Positions 8,594 through 18,245 are shown, counted from the stretch's first letter. The stretch is DNA of 64,000 nucleotides from Chitinophaga cymbidii (GCF_007992715.1 NZ_BKAU01000006.1:62001-126000); one strand, 5' to 3'. Notes: generated from the letters alone by a model not told the origin. Program-made: numbers and translations.

Positions 8594-9577
8594 ATGAATA
8601 TGTTTGTAGCCCCTTCTCTGACTATATCAGAGCAAGTGCAATTATTTAAAGACAGAGGTTTGATTATTGCATCAAACGATGTCGTTGAACACTGGTTATC
8701 TCATATCAGTTATTTCAGGTTAAATGGTTATGCCAACAAACTTAGAAATCCGGAAACCGGTGATTTTCTCCCTGGCTGTACTTTTGAGCAGATCACGAGG
8801 CTCTACCTGTTTGACAAGCATCTGAAGCTGGTATTGTTTGATGCAATAGAAACAATAGAGGTCGCTTTCAGAACGCTGATATCAAACCAGATGTCTTCCG
8901 TGTATGGGGCGCATTGGTATTTGAACAGGGAACGCTTTTTGCCTACGTTCAGGTTTGATGACTTTATCGCGTATCTGCAACGAAGTATGATAAATAGTGA
9001 AGACCCCGCGATAAAAAGATACAGGAAAAATTCCAATGACTTGCCCACTCTTCCCTCCTGGATAGTGATGGAGCTGCTGCCTTTCGGCTCAATATCAAGG
9101 ATATTCGAATACCTCTCCGCAAGAGATGTCAAACATCATATTTGCAGCAGGTACAATTTGCCTGATAACATCCTTGTCAACTGGCTGCATTGCTTTTCCC
9201 AGTTGCGAAACAGATGCGCGCATCATGGTCAGATCATCTACAGATCAACCGCGAAAACCATTGTTGTACCCACGGGGAACAGATACAGGTTTTTAGCGGA
9301 AACGGAGGGGCTGGACGGAAGTAAACTCTACAGTACATTATGCTGTATCCAGTATCTTGTAGAAAAGATAGAACCTTCATCTTCCTTTAAACGTATGCTT
9401 TTACAACTGGTGGAAGACAATCCGGAGATAGATTACGGATATATGGGATTTCCTCCAAACTGGCGGTTGGAGCAGATCTGGCATGTGCTTTGGCAATGGC
9501 TTATGCCTGATGAAACAGATATGCCTGAAATAGAAGCAGGCTGGCTGCCATTGACCAGCCTGTTCTATGCAGATTGA
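8594..9577 (+). CDS. Abi_2 (AbiD/AbiF-like) HEPN-family abortive-infection protein
   Basis: This 327-residue protein has the Abi_2 features: an N-terminal ISYFRLNGY segment, a central helical region with LFDKHLKLVLFDAIETIEVAFR, and the HEPN RNase motif RNxxxH as R205-N-R-C-A-H210. Family members are phage-defence or toxin RNases. The start at 8594 is used because the upstream in-frame extension runs back through the promoter, the structured RNA and the tail of the previous gene; ATG at 8600 is an alternative. The gene is visibly more AT-rich than its neighbours, a sign of horizontal acquisition. It ends 5 bp from the convergent M3 peptidase gene with no terminator between them. Confidence 0.88.
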   Translation: MNMFVAPSLTISEQVQLFKDRGLIIASNDVVEHWLSHISYFRLNGYANKLRNPETGDFLPGCTFEQITRLYLFDKHLKLVLFDAIETIEVAFRTLISNQMSSVYGAHWYLNRERFLPTFRFDDFIAYLQRSMINSEDPAIKRYRKNSNDLPTLPSWIVMELLPFGSISRIFEYLSARDVKHHICSRYNLPDNILVNWLHCFSQLRNRCAHHGQIIYRSTAKTIVVPTGNRYRFLAETEGLDGSKLYSTLCCIQYLVEKIEPSSSFKRMLLQLVEDNPEIDYGYMGFPPNWRLEQIWHVLWQWLMPDETDMPEIEAGWLPLTSLFYAD

Positions 9578-9582
9578 ATTTT

Positions 9583-11682
9583 TTATTTATCCAGCCCGCG
9601 GTTCTTCAGCAGGAACTTCACTTCCGGCGCCCGCATTCTGAATGCTTTATAAAGATTCATCGGATCGTCCGTATCGCCTTTTTCCAGCACGTTCCTGCGG
9701 AACGATGCGGCAGTGGCGGGATCAAAGATGTCGCCGGTTTCCTTGAACGCGGCGAATGCGTCGCTGTCCAGCACTTCAGACCAGATATAGCTGTAGTATC
9801 CCGCGGAATATCCGCCGGAGAAAATATGCTGGAAATAGGTGCTTTTGTACCGCGGCGCGATCTGGTCGATCAGGCCGAGCTTTTCCATTTGCGTTTTCTC
9901 GAAGCTCACCGGATCTACCTGCTGGCCCGCGGGGAGGGTGTGATAGCCCATGTCCAGCAGGGAAGCGGCGAGGTATTCCACGGTGGCGAAGCCCTGGTTG
10001 AATTTGGAAGCGCTTTTCATTTTTTCTACCAACCCGTCGGGTATGATCGCGCCGGTTTCATAATGTTTGGCGTAGAGTTGCAGCACCTCTGGCTCAAATG
10101 CCCAATGTTCCATAATTTGAGAGGGCAGCTCTACGAAGTCGCGCGGCACGGAGGTGCCGGAAAGGGTTTCGTATTTTACGGCGGAGAGCAGGCCGTGCAG
10201 AGCGTGACCGAATTCATGGAAGAATGTTTCCACTTCATCCGGCGTCAGCAACGCAGGCTGATTGCCGTTCGGTTTTGAAAAATTGCATACGATGGACACT
10301 ACCGGTGATACGCCTGCGGCCTGTTTGCGGTAGGAGGTCATCCATGCGCCGCCGCGTTTGGAAGTGCGGGGAAAGAAGTCCATGTAGATCACACCGATGT
10401 GTTTGCCATTGGCTTCCTGCACTTCATAAGCCATCGCATCGGTATGATACAGCGGAATATCCTTAATGGGCAGGAATTTCAGGCCGTACAGCTTTTTAGC
10501 AACGGTGAAAATGCCTTCGCGCACGTTCTCCAGCTTGAAATAAGGCCGCATGGCCTCGGCATCGTAGTTGTATTTTTCCTTGCGTACTTTATCCGCATAG
10601 TAAAACCAGTCCCAGGCTTGCAGCTGCTCACCTTTTCCTTCGCGGTCCATTACTTTCTGCATTTCCGCGGCTTCCTCTTTCGCAACCGGCAGGGCTGCAT
10701 TCCACAGGCGGGTCAGCAGCTCGTTCGCCTGCGCCGGTGTTTTGGCCATGTTTTCTTCCAGGATGAAATCCGCGTGGCTGGCATATCCGAGCAGTGCGGC
10801 CTTGCTGGCTCTCAGCATGGCGATCTTTGCCACGATCTCTTTATTGTCTTTGTCGTTGCCCTGGTTGCCGCGGCTGGTGTACCCCTTGTACATGATCTCC
10901 CGCAGCCGGCGGTTGTCCGCATATTGCAGGAAGGGCATTACGCTGGCGTTGTGCAGGGTGAAGCGCCATTTGCCGGGCTTGCCGGCTTCTTTCGCTGAGT
11001 TGGCGGCCGCTTCTTTGAGCGACGCGGGCAGGCCGGCGAGGTCTTCTTCCTTGTCTACGATCAGCTCGAAGCTGTTGGTTTCCGCGAGGAGGTTCTGGCC
11101 GAAACGTACGGTCAGCAGCGAGAGCTCTTTGTTGATCTCCCGCATTTGCGCCTGTTTGTCCGCGTCCAGGTTGGCGCCGGCGCGTACGAAGGATTTGTAG
11201 GTTTTTTCCAGCAGGCGTTTTTGTTCGGGCGTGAGCTTGCCGGGCTTGTTATGTACGGCCTTTATCAGTCCGAAGAGCACGGTATCCAGGTAAATATCGT
11301 CGCTGTGCTGCGCCAGCTTGGGCGCCATCTGCCGGGAGATATTTTCCAGTTCCGGGTTGGTATTGGCGGAGGTGAGATTATAGAAAACGGTACTGACCTT
11401 CCGGAGCAGCGCGCCGCTTTTTTCCAGCGCAACGATGGTGTTTTCGAATGTTGGCGCTGCTTTCCGGATAACGGCAATATGGCCGTTCTGCGCTTTGATC
11501 CCTTCCTCAAAGGCCGGGATGATATGCTCCGGCCTGATCTGGTCGAACGGCGGTACGCCGAACGGTGTCTGATATTCCTTTAAAAAAGGATTGTCTGTTG
11601 CGGGCGATTGCGCCGCCGCTGCTGTTCCTGTCATCATACTTACTGCTAAGATCAGGTTCTTTGTTGTGTTTTTGATATGCAT
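9583..11682 (-). CDS. dcp: M3 family zinc metallopeptidase, dipeptidyl carboxypeptidase-like
   Basis: This is a 699-residue peptidase of family M3 that removes C-terminal dipeptides or cleaves short oligopeptides. The zinc motif is HEFGH (His489, Glu490, His493), with the third ligand Glu518 in DFVELPSQ. The N-terminus (about 1-24, ending AAAAQ) is a signal peptide, placing it in the periplasm. The phrase NPFLKEYQTPFGVPPFDQI near the start is typical of bacterial Dcp. It lies 38 bp downstream of the Mrp antiporter operon on the same strand, so read-through from that operon is possible. Confidence 0.93.
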   Translation of the reverse strand: MHIKNTTKNLILAVSMMTGTAAAAQSPATDNPFLKEYQTPFGVPPFDQIRPEHIIPAFEEGIKAQNGHIAVIRKAAPTFENTIVALEKSGALLRKVSTVFYNLTSANTNPELENISRQMAPKLAQHSDDIYLDTVLFGLIKAVHNKPGKLTPEQKRLLEKTYKSFVRAGANLDADKQAQMREINKELSLLTVRFGQNLLAETNSFELIVDKEEDLAGLPASLKEAAANSAKEAGKPGKWRFTLHNASVMPFLQYADNRRLREIMYKGYTSRGNQGNDKDNKEIVAKIAMLRASKAALLGYASHADFILEENMAKTPAQANELLTRLWNAALPVAKEEAAEMQKVMDREGKGEQLQAWDWFYYADKVRKEKYNYDAEAMRPYFKLENVREGIFTVAKKLYGLKFLPIKDIPLYHTDAMAYEVQEANGKHIGVIYMDFFPRTSKRGGAWMTSYRKQAAGVSPVVSIVCNFSKPNGNQPALLTPDEVETFFHEFGHALHGLLSAVKYETLSGTSVPRDFVELPSQIMEHWAFEPEVLQLYAKHYETGAIIPDGLVEKMKSASKFNQGFATVEYLAASLLDMGYHTLPAGQQVDPVSFEKTQMEKLGLIDQIAPRYKSTYFQHIFSGGYSAGYYSYIWSEVLDSDAFAAFKETGDIFDPATAASFRRNVLEKGDTDDPMNLYKAFRMRAPEVKFLLKNRGLDK

Positions 11683-11720
11683 GTCGCGTATTTTTCAATG
11701 GTTGGTTTCCGAAAGATGGT

Positions 11721-12128
11721 TCAGAATGTTTGCTCTTGTGCGTTTTCGCTTCCGGGGCCATTCCGCCGGGGATTGTCTCCGCTTTCAAGGCCATGGGTGG
11801 TTTTATCATATTTTCCTTTCAATTCATCCAGCACCGATCCTTTCCACTGTTTCACGCCGATGAAGTGCGCGGCCCTGCTGATCATATGACCGGCCACGGG
11901 CGTGGTCAGCAGCAGGAAGAACACGATGGCGATGGCTTTGGTATTGACCGAAATGTCGCCAAAGAATACGGCCGCGGCCATCAGCAGCAAACCGGTTCCC
12001 AGGGTAGCGGCCTTGATGGTAACGGACAGGCGGAGGTAGAAATCGGGCATCCGCACAATGCCGATCGCGGCGATCAGGATCACCAGCGCGGCAACCGTAC
12101 ACAGGACCATAATAATGATATCGTTCAT
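11721..12128 (-). CDS. mrpG: Mrp cation/proton antiporter subunit G
   Basis: This small membrane protein of the MnhG/PhaG/MrpG family is the last subunit gene of the Mrp operon. Three hydrophobic segments fall within the first 90 residues, with GIVRMPDFYLRLSVTIKAATLG as a recognisable family stretch. The 135-residue length includes a polar C-terminal tail of about 45 residues (KQWKGSVLDELKGKYDK onward), longer than many MrpG proteins. It overlaps mrpF by 4 bp, implying translational coupling. Confidence 0.93.
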   Translation of the reverse strand: MNDIIIMVLCTVAALVILIAAIGIVRMPDFYLRLSVTIKAATLGTGLLLMAAAVFFGDISVNTKAIAIVFFLLLTTPVAGHMISRAAHFIGVKQWKGSVLDELKGKYDKTTHGLESGDNPRRNGPGSENAQEQTF

Positions 12129-12397
12129 TTTTCCTCCTTCTTTTCAAGATAATAAGAAAATGCCACCGTGCCCAGAAACGCGATCAGCGCGAGGATCATC
12201 GCGTCATCAAGGAACGTGGCCTGGCTTGTAAAAATACTGTAAACGGTGATAACGCCGATGCCGATACTGATCAGCAGGTCCAGCGCGATCACCCGGTCCG
12301 CAATGCTCGGCCCTTTGAAAAAGCGGTACGCTACCAGTATAACAGACAGGCAGAGCATCGGCATGACCACGTAAAAAAGATAATCGTTCAGGCTCAT
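12125..12397 (-). CDS. mrpF: Mrp cation/proton antiporter subunit F
   Basis: This 90-residue, three-helix membrane protein matches MnhF/MrpF, with the phrase GPSIADRVIALDLL in the first third. MrpF is an essential small subunit of the hetero-oligomeric Na+(Li+)/H+ antiporter in the inner membrane. It overlaps mrpE and mrpG by 4 bp each, in the standard E-F-G order. Confidence 0.93.
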   Translation of the reverse strand: MSLNDYLFYVVMPMLCLSVILVAYRFFKGPSIADRVIALDLLISIGIGVITVYSIFTSQATFLDDAMILALIAFLGTVAFSYYLEKKEEK

Positions 12398-12870
12398 CGT
12401 AAAATATCTAAAAGTTTTCTCTCCAGCCCTCCCTTGATCTGCCGGATAAAATCATCTTTGTCAGCCAGGTACATCACATGGATGTACACCACTTTCCGGT
12501 CGTCGCTGACATCGAGTATCAGCGTGCCGGGCGTGAGGGAGATAAGGTTGGTAAGGATGGTGATCTCCAGGTCGGACTTCGCATCCAGGGGATACCTCAC
12601 GATGCCCGGCTTCATGAAGAACTTAGGGGTGACCACGTCGTACGCCACCTGAATATTGGCTTTCAGCAATTCGTACAGGAAAAAGAACACGAAGCTGATC
12701 ACCGCGGGCACCCGGCTGAAGTAGCGTTTCCCTTCTCCTTTCTGCGCAACGATCCAGAGCACGAGATAGCTCAATATGAAGCCGAATGCAAAATTATAGA
12801 ACATCAGCTGCCCCGTGAGCGCTACCCAGATGAAGGTCAACATAAGATTCATCAAAAACTGCTTGACCAT
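12394..12870 (-). CDS. mrpE: Mrp cation/proton antiporter subunit E
   Basis: This 158-residue MnhE/MrpE protein has two hydrophobic N-terminal segments and a soluble C-terminal part containing NLISLTPGTLILDVSDD, the family's most recognisable stretch. It starts 9 bp after the mrpD stop and overlaps mrpF by 4 bp. MrpE belongs to the antiporter complex and is thought to aid its assembly or stability. Confidence 0.93.
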   Translation of the reverse strand: MVKQFLMNLMLTFIWVALTGQLMFYNFAFGFILSYLVLWIVAQKGEGKRYFSRVPAVISFVFFFLYELLKANIQVAYDVVTPKFFMKPGIVRYPLDAKSDLEITILTNLISLTPGTLILDVSDDRKVVYIHVMYLADKDDFIRQIKGGLERKLLDILR

Positions 12871-12879
12871 AATCCACTG

Positions 12880-14400
12880 TTAAAAGTTAACGATCTCACG
12901 GCCCAGTACTGCCTTGATGTAAGGAGCCGTGTCTTTCAGGTCCGTTGCAATGCGTTCGGACAAACGGGCGATGTGTTCCGCGCCAAAGCCGATGTACAGC
13001 GATACCGCCGCCAGCACCAGCACAGGTGTGACGAGCAGGGAACGCCTGTACCAGGACATGGCGGAGAAGTCGTCCGTTGGCGGAACTTCCTGTACGGGCC
13101 TGGTTTTCCAGAACGCATCTGACCACAGCCGCGCGATCACGAACAGCGTGATGAAGCTGGCGATGATCATGGCGATCAGCAAATACCAGGTGTCGGTGGA
13201 AAACGCCGCGTCGAACAGCCAGATCTTCGGCCAGAACCCCGAAAGCGGCGGAATCCCCACCATCGAAAACAACACCACCGCCACCAGCAGCGACAGCTTC
13301 GGATAATCCGCATAAAGCCCCCCGAGCTTGTCCATATTCGTAGTGCCGCTGATCTTGTACATGATCCCCGCGGCCAGGAATATATTCGTTTTCACAATGA
13401 TGTCGTGAATAAGATAGAACACCGTTCCGGCCAGCGCTTCACTGGTATGCATGCCCAGCCCGCCTATCAGAAAGCCGATATGGCATACGATGAGGTAAGA
13501 GAACAGCTTGCGGATATTCCTTTTGATAAAAGCCCCGAAAGCGCCGGTAAGCAAAGTGGCGGTAGCCACGATGGTGAACATGGTGGCGGTAAATTCATCC
13601 GGAATGAATATCAGGGTGAATACTCGCAGCAATGCATACACGCCCACTTTTGTCAATAGCCCGCCAAACACGGCGGCGATGGCGGACGGCGGTGTATGAT
13701 AGGAGGAGGGCAGCCAGAAGTACAGCGGAAATACGGCGGATTTGATGCCGAAGCCCAGGAAGAACAGCAGCCCGGTTATATTCACCAGCCCGCGGTTTTC
13801 GATCTTCGCCATTTTCAGTGAAAGATCGGCCATATTAAGACTGCCGGTGAGTCCATATAAAATAGCCACTGCCGTCAGGAACATCACGGAGGCCAGCAGG
13901 TTCAGCGTTACGTATTTGATCGCGCCTTCCACCTGCGGTTTCCGTCCACCCAACGTCATCAATACGAAAGAAGAAATGATGATCACCTCGAACCATACGT
14001 ACAGGTTGAAGATATCGCCGGTGAGGAAAGCGCCGTTCAACCCCAGCAGCAGAAAATGAAAGATGGGAAAGTAGCCGTACTGTATGCGGTGCCGGCTGAT
14101 GCCAACCGTAGAATAGATGCTCACGGCCAGCCCCGCGATGCCCGCCAGGAGGATCATGGTGCTGCTGAACACATCCGACACAAAAGTGATCCCGAAAGGC
14201 GCCTGCCAGTCCCCCGCCTGCATGGTGAGGTAACCGGCCCTCCATGTTTTGATGAATAACCCGATGCTGAAGCCAAGTATAAGGATGTTGCCCGCTACGC
14301 TGACGGCCTGCTGTATCCTGACCTTGCGCCAGAAGAATATCAGCAGCACGGCGGTGAACAGGTGTGCGATAACGGGTAGTATGATGCTGTTGTCTGTCAT
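12880..14400 (-). CDS. mrpD: Mrp cation/proton antiporter subunit D
   Basis: This 506-residue polytopic membrane protein belongs to the proton-translocating family shared with NuoL/M/N. Visible marks are [17 protein letters not shown] (the conserved Glu-bearing helix), [17 protein letters not shown] and the broken-helix region around [11 protein letters not shown]. MrpD carries one of the ion channels of the complex. It overlaps mrpC by 4 bp and the order matches other Mrp operons. Its length is normal. Confidence 0.95.
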   Translation of the reverse strand: MTDNSIILPVIAHLFTAVLLIFFWRKVRIQQAVSVAGNILILGFSIGLFIKTWRAGYLTMQAGDWQAPFGITFVSDVFSSTMILLAGIAGLAVSIYSTVGISRHRIQYGYFPIFHFLLLGLNGAFLTGDIFNLYVWFEVIIISSFVLMTLGGRKPQVEGAIKYVTLNLLASVMFLTAVAILYGLTGSLNMADLSLKMAKIENRGLVNITGLLFFLGFGIKSAVFPLYFWLPSSYHTPPSAIAAVFGGLLTKVGVYALLRVFTLIFIPDEFTATMFTIVATATLLTGAFGAFIKRNIRKLFSYLIVCHIGFLIGGLGMHTSEALAGTVFYLIHDIIVKTNIFLAAGIMYKISGTTNMDKLGGLYADYPKLSLLVAVVLFSMVGIPPLSGFWPKIWLFDAAFSTDTWYLLIAMIIASFITLFVIARLWSDAFWKTRPVQEVPPTDDFSAMSWYRRSLLVTPVLVLAAVSLYIGFGAEHIARLSERIATDLKDTAPYIKAVLGREIVNF

Positions 14401-14750
14401 ATGTCGGTTTCCGGTGTGGTGAGATCGTTCAGATCATCCGTTTCAATTAATACGTATACTCTTTTCAACAGCACGATGGCAAAGGCTTGTAAGCCGAAGC
14501 TGATCACGATGGCCGTGAGGATGAGGGATTGCGGAATAGGATCTGCGTAAATGCCGCTGAGGATCTTTTCGCTTTCGCCGATGATGGGCGGCTTGCCGGT
14601 GGTGATGCCGCCGAGCACGAATATCAGCATGTTGGCGCCGTTACCAAGCAATATCAGCCCGATGAGCAGCTTTACCATGCTGCGCCGCAGCATCATGAAA
14701 ATGCCGGTAGCATACAGTACGCCGATCAGTATGATCAATAATAACTCCAT
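14397..14750 (-). CDS. mrpC: Mrp cation/proton antiporter subunit C
   Basis: This 117-residue NuoK-like membrane subunit has three hydrophobic helices, [14 protein letters not shown] in the second, and [18 protein letters not shown] in the third, both typical of MnhC/MrpC. It forms part of the membrane ion path of the antiporter. It starts 1 bp after the mrpB stop and overlaps mrpD by 4 bp. Confidence 0.94.
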   Translation of the reverse strand: MELLLIILIGVLYATGIFMMLRRSMVKLLIGLILLGNGANMLIFVLGGITTGKPPIIGESEKILSGIYADPIPQSLILTAIVISFGLQAFAIVLLKRVYVLIETDDLNDLTTPETDI

Positions 14751-14751
14751 A

Positions 14752-15165
14752 TCAGAGGATGTTTTCGGAGATGTTGAACAGGATGCTCAGCGTAATGCCG
14801 ATCACCACAAAAAACACCCCGATGTCAAAAAATAAAGGCGTGCCCACCAGCCCGATGATAGGCACCGGCGTGCTGAACCACAGCGCTGTGAGAAAGGGCT
14901 TGCCGATGAATACCGGCGCCAGCCCGCTCAGCAATGCAATGGCGAGCCCTACCGGGATGAAAGCCCCCGGCGGATAGCGCAGCAGCTTCCGCGTGTTTTC
15001 CAGTTTGTTCGCGAAGGCGTGCAGCACAAAAGCGATGGAGGCCATCAGCCCGCCCACGAACCCTCCTCCCGGCGAGTAGTGGCCGCGCACAAGGATAAAT
15101 ACGGAAAAAAGCAGCAGCAGCGGCAGCAGGTAGTTGGACGCTGTTCTTAAAATAACACTCTTCAT
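14752..15165 (-). CDS. mrpB: Mrp cation/proton antiporter subunit B
   Basis: This 137-residue MnhB/MrpB-type protein has four hydrophobic segments. The motif RGHYSPGGGFVGGL (about residues 27-40) is the family hallmark. It follows mrpA by 3 bp. It is a distinct gene rather than a fusion to MrpA, so this operon is of the seven-gene type. Confidence 0.94.
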   Translation of the reverse strand: MKSVILRTASNYLLPLLLLFSVFILVRGHYSPGGGFVGGLMASIAFVLHAFANKLENTRKLLRYPPGAFIPVGLAIALLSGLAPVFIGKPFLTALWFSTPVPIIGLVGTPLFFDIGVFFVVIGITLSILFNISENIL

Positions 15166-15168
15166 ACG

Positions 15169-17472
15169 CTATTCTTTTTCTATTGCGCTGACCCTGAGTT
15201 TCAGCAGGCTGTAAACGCCCAGCGCGGCGATGATCAGCACGGTGATCTCCACCAGTGTGTCGAACCCGCGGAAGTCTACCAGCATCACATTTACCACGTT
15301 CTTGCCTTTGGCCATCAGGTAGGCATTCTCCGCGTAGTACCGGCTGGTTTCCTTGTTGGTGGGCTCATTCATGACTTCCAGCGCAATGACGGAGATCAGT
15401 GCGCCGAATACGGCGGATACGATGCCGTCCCGCAGCACCACTTTCCGGTCGTTGATCCGGAGGAAGCGCGGCAGGCGGAAAAGCACCAGCACAAATAATA
15501 TGACGGTCAGTGTATCGATCGTGAACTGGGTCATCGCCAGATCCGGCGCGCTGTAGATCACGAACAGCAGGCAGATGCAATAACCTACCACGCTCATGCA
15601 GGCCACCGCCGTGATGCGCGACGAAGTGGAAATGGTTTTCCAGATGGCGACGATAATGATGCAGAAGATGGTGGCGTCGTAGATGGATATTCTTGAAACG
15701 TTGCTGAGATCGAGGTAAAGGTTGACGCCGGTGGCGATCTTGTAGGCCAGCAGCCCGCTCATGAATATCACGATGATGTAGACGTAGGAGCGGAGGTTGC
15801 CGCTGTGCAGCTTGTTGGTGTACCAGTGGCTGAAATCGTCGAATCTCCCCGCGCCCTTCAGTACCAGGGTTTCCGGGCTGAAGGGATCGTACCGGCGGAT
15901 GGACTGCAACCTGGAATGCGCGGGCCGCCGGTAATAATACAGCCCGATTCCGCCCGCCAGCGTGAGGCCGCTCAGCAGCAGCACAGGATTGACGCCGTGC
16001 CATACTTTCAGCGGCGCGGTAACGGCGCCGGGAGAAAGGGACTGCACCACGGGCTGCATCAGCGAAGCGTCGGTCAGCGAAGGCAGGATGCCGTAGACGA
16101 CACCGAGAATGGCCAGCAGGAGCGGCGGCACCCACAGCCGCATGTCCGGCAGGTGAACGTTTTTAAATGCCTCCGGCAGCTCGCCGCTGAAGGGCTTGAT
16201 GCCCGCGAGGAAACCGGCGTACAGCAAGAGAATATTCGTCAGCACGGCCGCGGCGGTCAATAGTATGCCGAGGCTGTCGTGCAGGGTGGCTTCGTAGATC
16301 AGGTCCTTGCCCACAAAACCGAAGGTGAGCGGTATGCCGGCGCTGGACAGCGCGGCGAGCAAACCGGTGAGGGCAACGGGTTTCATCACTTTACGCAACC
16401 CGCTGAGCTGCGTCACGTCGCGCGTGCCGGTCTCATGGTCCAGGATACCCGCGGTGAGGAACAAAGCGGCTTTGTACAGCGCATGCACGAGGATGAACAC
16501 GGCCACCGCCATCATCGCCTGTTCGCTGCCCGCGCCCAGCAGGAATACCAGCATGCCTAACGCCGCAATGGTGGAGTAGGCGAGGATGCCTTTCAGGTCC
16601 GTGCGCAGCGTGGAGTGGAAGGCGCTGTATAACATGGTGATGCCGCCAGCGATCAGCAGCGTGTAGTTCCAGTAAGGATGGCCGCCGAGCACAGGTGTGA
16701 ACCTTGCCAGCAGGTAGATGCCCGCTTTTACCATGGTGGCGGAGTGGAGGTAGGCGGATACCGGGGTGGGGGCCTTCATCGCGCCGGGCAGCCAGAAATG
16801 AAAAGGGAACTGCGCCGATTTGGTGAATGCACCCGCGAACAGGAAGAATAATATCCATCCGTAATTGGCATGTTCTTTCAATGCGGCGGAAGACACCAGC
16901 ATCTCCCGGATAGAATAGGTGCCGCTGATACCGCCCAGTAAAATAAAACCTGCCATCAGCAGGAATCCGCCGCCACCGGTGACAGCCAGCGCCATAATAG
17001 AACTTTTCCGCGAAGCGGGATCGTCATTATTGAATCCGATCAGGAAAAAAGAGCTGATGCTGGTCAGCTCCCAGAAAACAAATAATAATATGACGTTGTC
17101 CGACAATGCCAGGCCGAGCATCGCCGCCATAAAAATGCAGAGATAACTATAAAACCGGTCCAGGTAACGGTGCCCCTTCAGATAGTAAGACGCATAAAAG
17201 AACACCAGCGCCCCGATCCCCGAGATCAGCAAACAAAATAATAATGACAATCCGTCCGCCTTGAAATCCAGGTTAATACCCATGGACGGTATCCACTGAT
17301 AGCTGAACAGCAATGCATTACCGTTGGCCGTTTCCGGCAGGAGGAACAAAAAATAGGTAAATAAGCCAAGTGGAAGAAGGGTCAGCCCCGCCGCTAACTT
17401 TCCTTTGACCTGTTTGCCGAAGAACAGGACCAGTATTGCCAGTAAGAAGCCGGAAAGTATTGCATAGAGCAT
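15169..17472 (-). CDS. mrpA: Mrp cation/proton antiporter subunit A
   Basis: This 767-residue first subunit of the antiporter resembles NuoL in its N-terminal two thirds, with VFWELTSISSFFLIGF, FPFHFWLPGAMKAPTPVSA and YSTIAALGML. A C-terminal extension includes the DUF4040/MbhD-like part (SAPDLAMTQFTIDTLTVI) and an MbhE-like tail ending in DFRGFDTLVEITVLII. Together with the small subunits it exchanges Na+ or other monovalent cations for H+ and serves pH and salt homeostasis. It is the first gene of the operon transcribed leftward from about 17.5 kb. No clear Bacteroidota promoter was found in its 173-bp upstream spacer. Confidence 0.95.
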   Translation of the reverse strand: MLYAILSGFLLAILVLFFGKQVKGKLAAGLTLLPLGLFTYFLFLLPETANGNALLFSYQWIPSMGINLDFKADGLSLLFCLLISGIGALVFFYASYYLKGHRYLDRFYSYLCIFMAAMLGLALSDNVILLFVFWELTSISSFFLIGFNNDDPASRKSSIMALAVTGGGGFLLMAGFILLGGISGTYSIREMLVSSAALKEHANYGWILFFLFAGAFTKSAQFPFHFWLPGAMKAPTPVSAYLHSATMVKAGIYLLARFTPVLGGHPYWNYTLLIAGGITMLYSAFHSTLRTDLKGILAYSTIAALGMLVFLLGAGSEQAMMAVAVFILVHALYKAALFLTAGILDHETGTRDVTQLSGLRKVMKPVALTGLLAALSSAGIPLTFGFVGKDLIYEATLHDSLGILLTAAAVLTNILLLYAGFLAGIKPFSGELPEAFKNVHLPDMRLWVPPLLLAILGVVYGILPSLTDASLMQPVVQSLSPGAVTAPLKVWHGVNPVLLLSGLTLAGGIGLYYYRRPAHSRLQSIRRYDPFSPETLVLKGAGRFDDFSHWYTNKLHSGNLRSYVYIIVIFMSGLLAYKIATGVNLYLDLSNVSRISIYDATIFCIIIVAIWKTISTSSRITAVACMSVVGYCICLLFVIYSAPDLAMTQFTIDTLTVILFVLVLFRLPRFLRINDRKVVLRDGIVSAVFGALISVIALEVMNEPTNKETSRYYAENAYLMAKGKNVVNVMLVDFRGFDTLVEITVLIIAALGVYSLLKLRVSAIEKE

Positions 17473-17645
17473 CCAGGATGGGTTTGGTGAGCGCTAAATA
17501 TAGCAAAAGTCTGCCGAAATTCTGAATGCGACAGGTGGATGTGATTCTTAACGGTTATTTAATTTTGTTAATTTTCATATTTAATTCCCTTTTTTTATCT
17601 TACATGCTGTAACCACTCCACGATATGTAACGCGCCTGTATCATA

Positions 17646-18245
17646 ATGAAAACAGAACAATCTTACGGCCAACTGACGGACAACGAGTTGTTGCGTTGTG
17701 TTACGGACAACGACGAGCTTGCTTTTAACGAGCTGTTCGCGCGCTACCGGAACAGGCTGCTGGCATATTTGCTGAAGGTGACCAGATCACAGGAAATAGC
17801 GGAAGAAATGGTGCTGGACATCTTCATTAAAATATGGAACGGCCGTACGGGAATGCCGGGGATCGAGCATCCGGAAGCTTTTCTTTTTACGGTAGCGCGA
17901 AACAAAGCTTTTGATTTTCTGCGGCAGGTGAAGAAAAGCCGCCGGCAGCAAGCCGCGCTTTGGGAGCGCCTGCAGGAAAATCAGGCGGACCCGGCGGACA
18001 AAGAACTGATGCGCGGCAGCCTGGAAGCCACTATCCGCAAAGCCGCCAGCCAGCTGTCCCCGCAACGCAAAATAGCGTTCCTGCTCAGCAGGGACCACGA
18101 TCTTACCTATGAGCAGATTGCCGAGAAATTGCAGCTCTCCACCAATACCGTGCGCAACCACATCGCGGCGGCGCTTCAGATCATCCGTTCACATATTCCT
18201 CCCGGGCTGGATATCATCATCCTGCTGATTTCTCTTATCCCGTAA
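17646..18245 (+). CDS. ECF RNA polymerase sigma factor, FecI-like
   Basis: This 199-residue sigma-70 family ECF factor has region 2 at about residues 20-90 (DELAFNELFARYRNRLLAYL; AEEMVLDIFIKIW) and region 4 at about 125-175 (LSPQRKIAFLLSRDHDLTYEQIA, a helix-turn-helix). A hydrophobic C-terminal tail follows, as seen in many Bacteroidota FecI-type factors. FecR and a SusC with an STN domain follow directly, so it should activate the downstream glycan locus when its FecR is signalled by SusC. A TAATTTTG at 17560-17567 could be a -7 element, but no matching -33 is present. Confidence 0.95.
   Translation: MKTEQSYGQLTDNELLRCVTDNDELAFNELFARYRNRLLAYLLKVTRSQEIAEEMVLDIFIKIWNGRTGMPGIEHPEAFLFTVARNKAFDFLRQVKKSRRQQAALWERLQENQADPADKELMRGSLEATIRKAASQLSPQRKIAFLLSRDHDLTYEQIAEKLQLSTNTVRNHIAAALQIIRSHIPPGLDIIILLISLIP

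Noticed and set aside
17473-17645. Promoters in the mrpA/sigma factor divergent spacer
   Set aside because: A TAATTTTG is present toward the sigma gene, but no -33 at the right spacing, and nothing matching toward mrpA; too weak to list as a feature.
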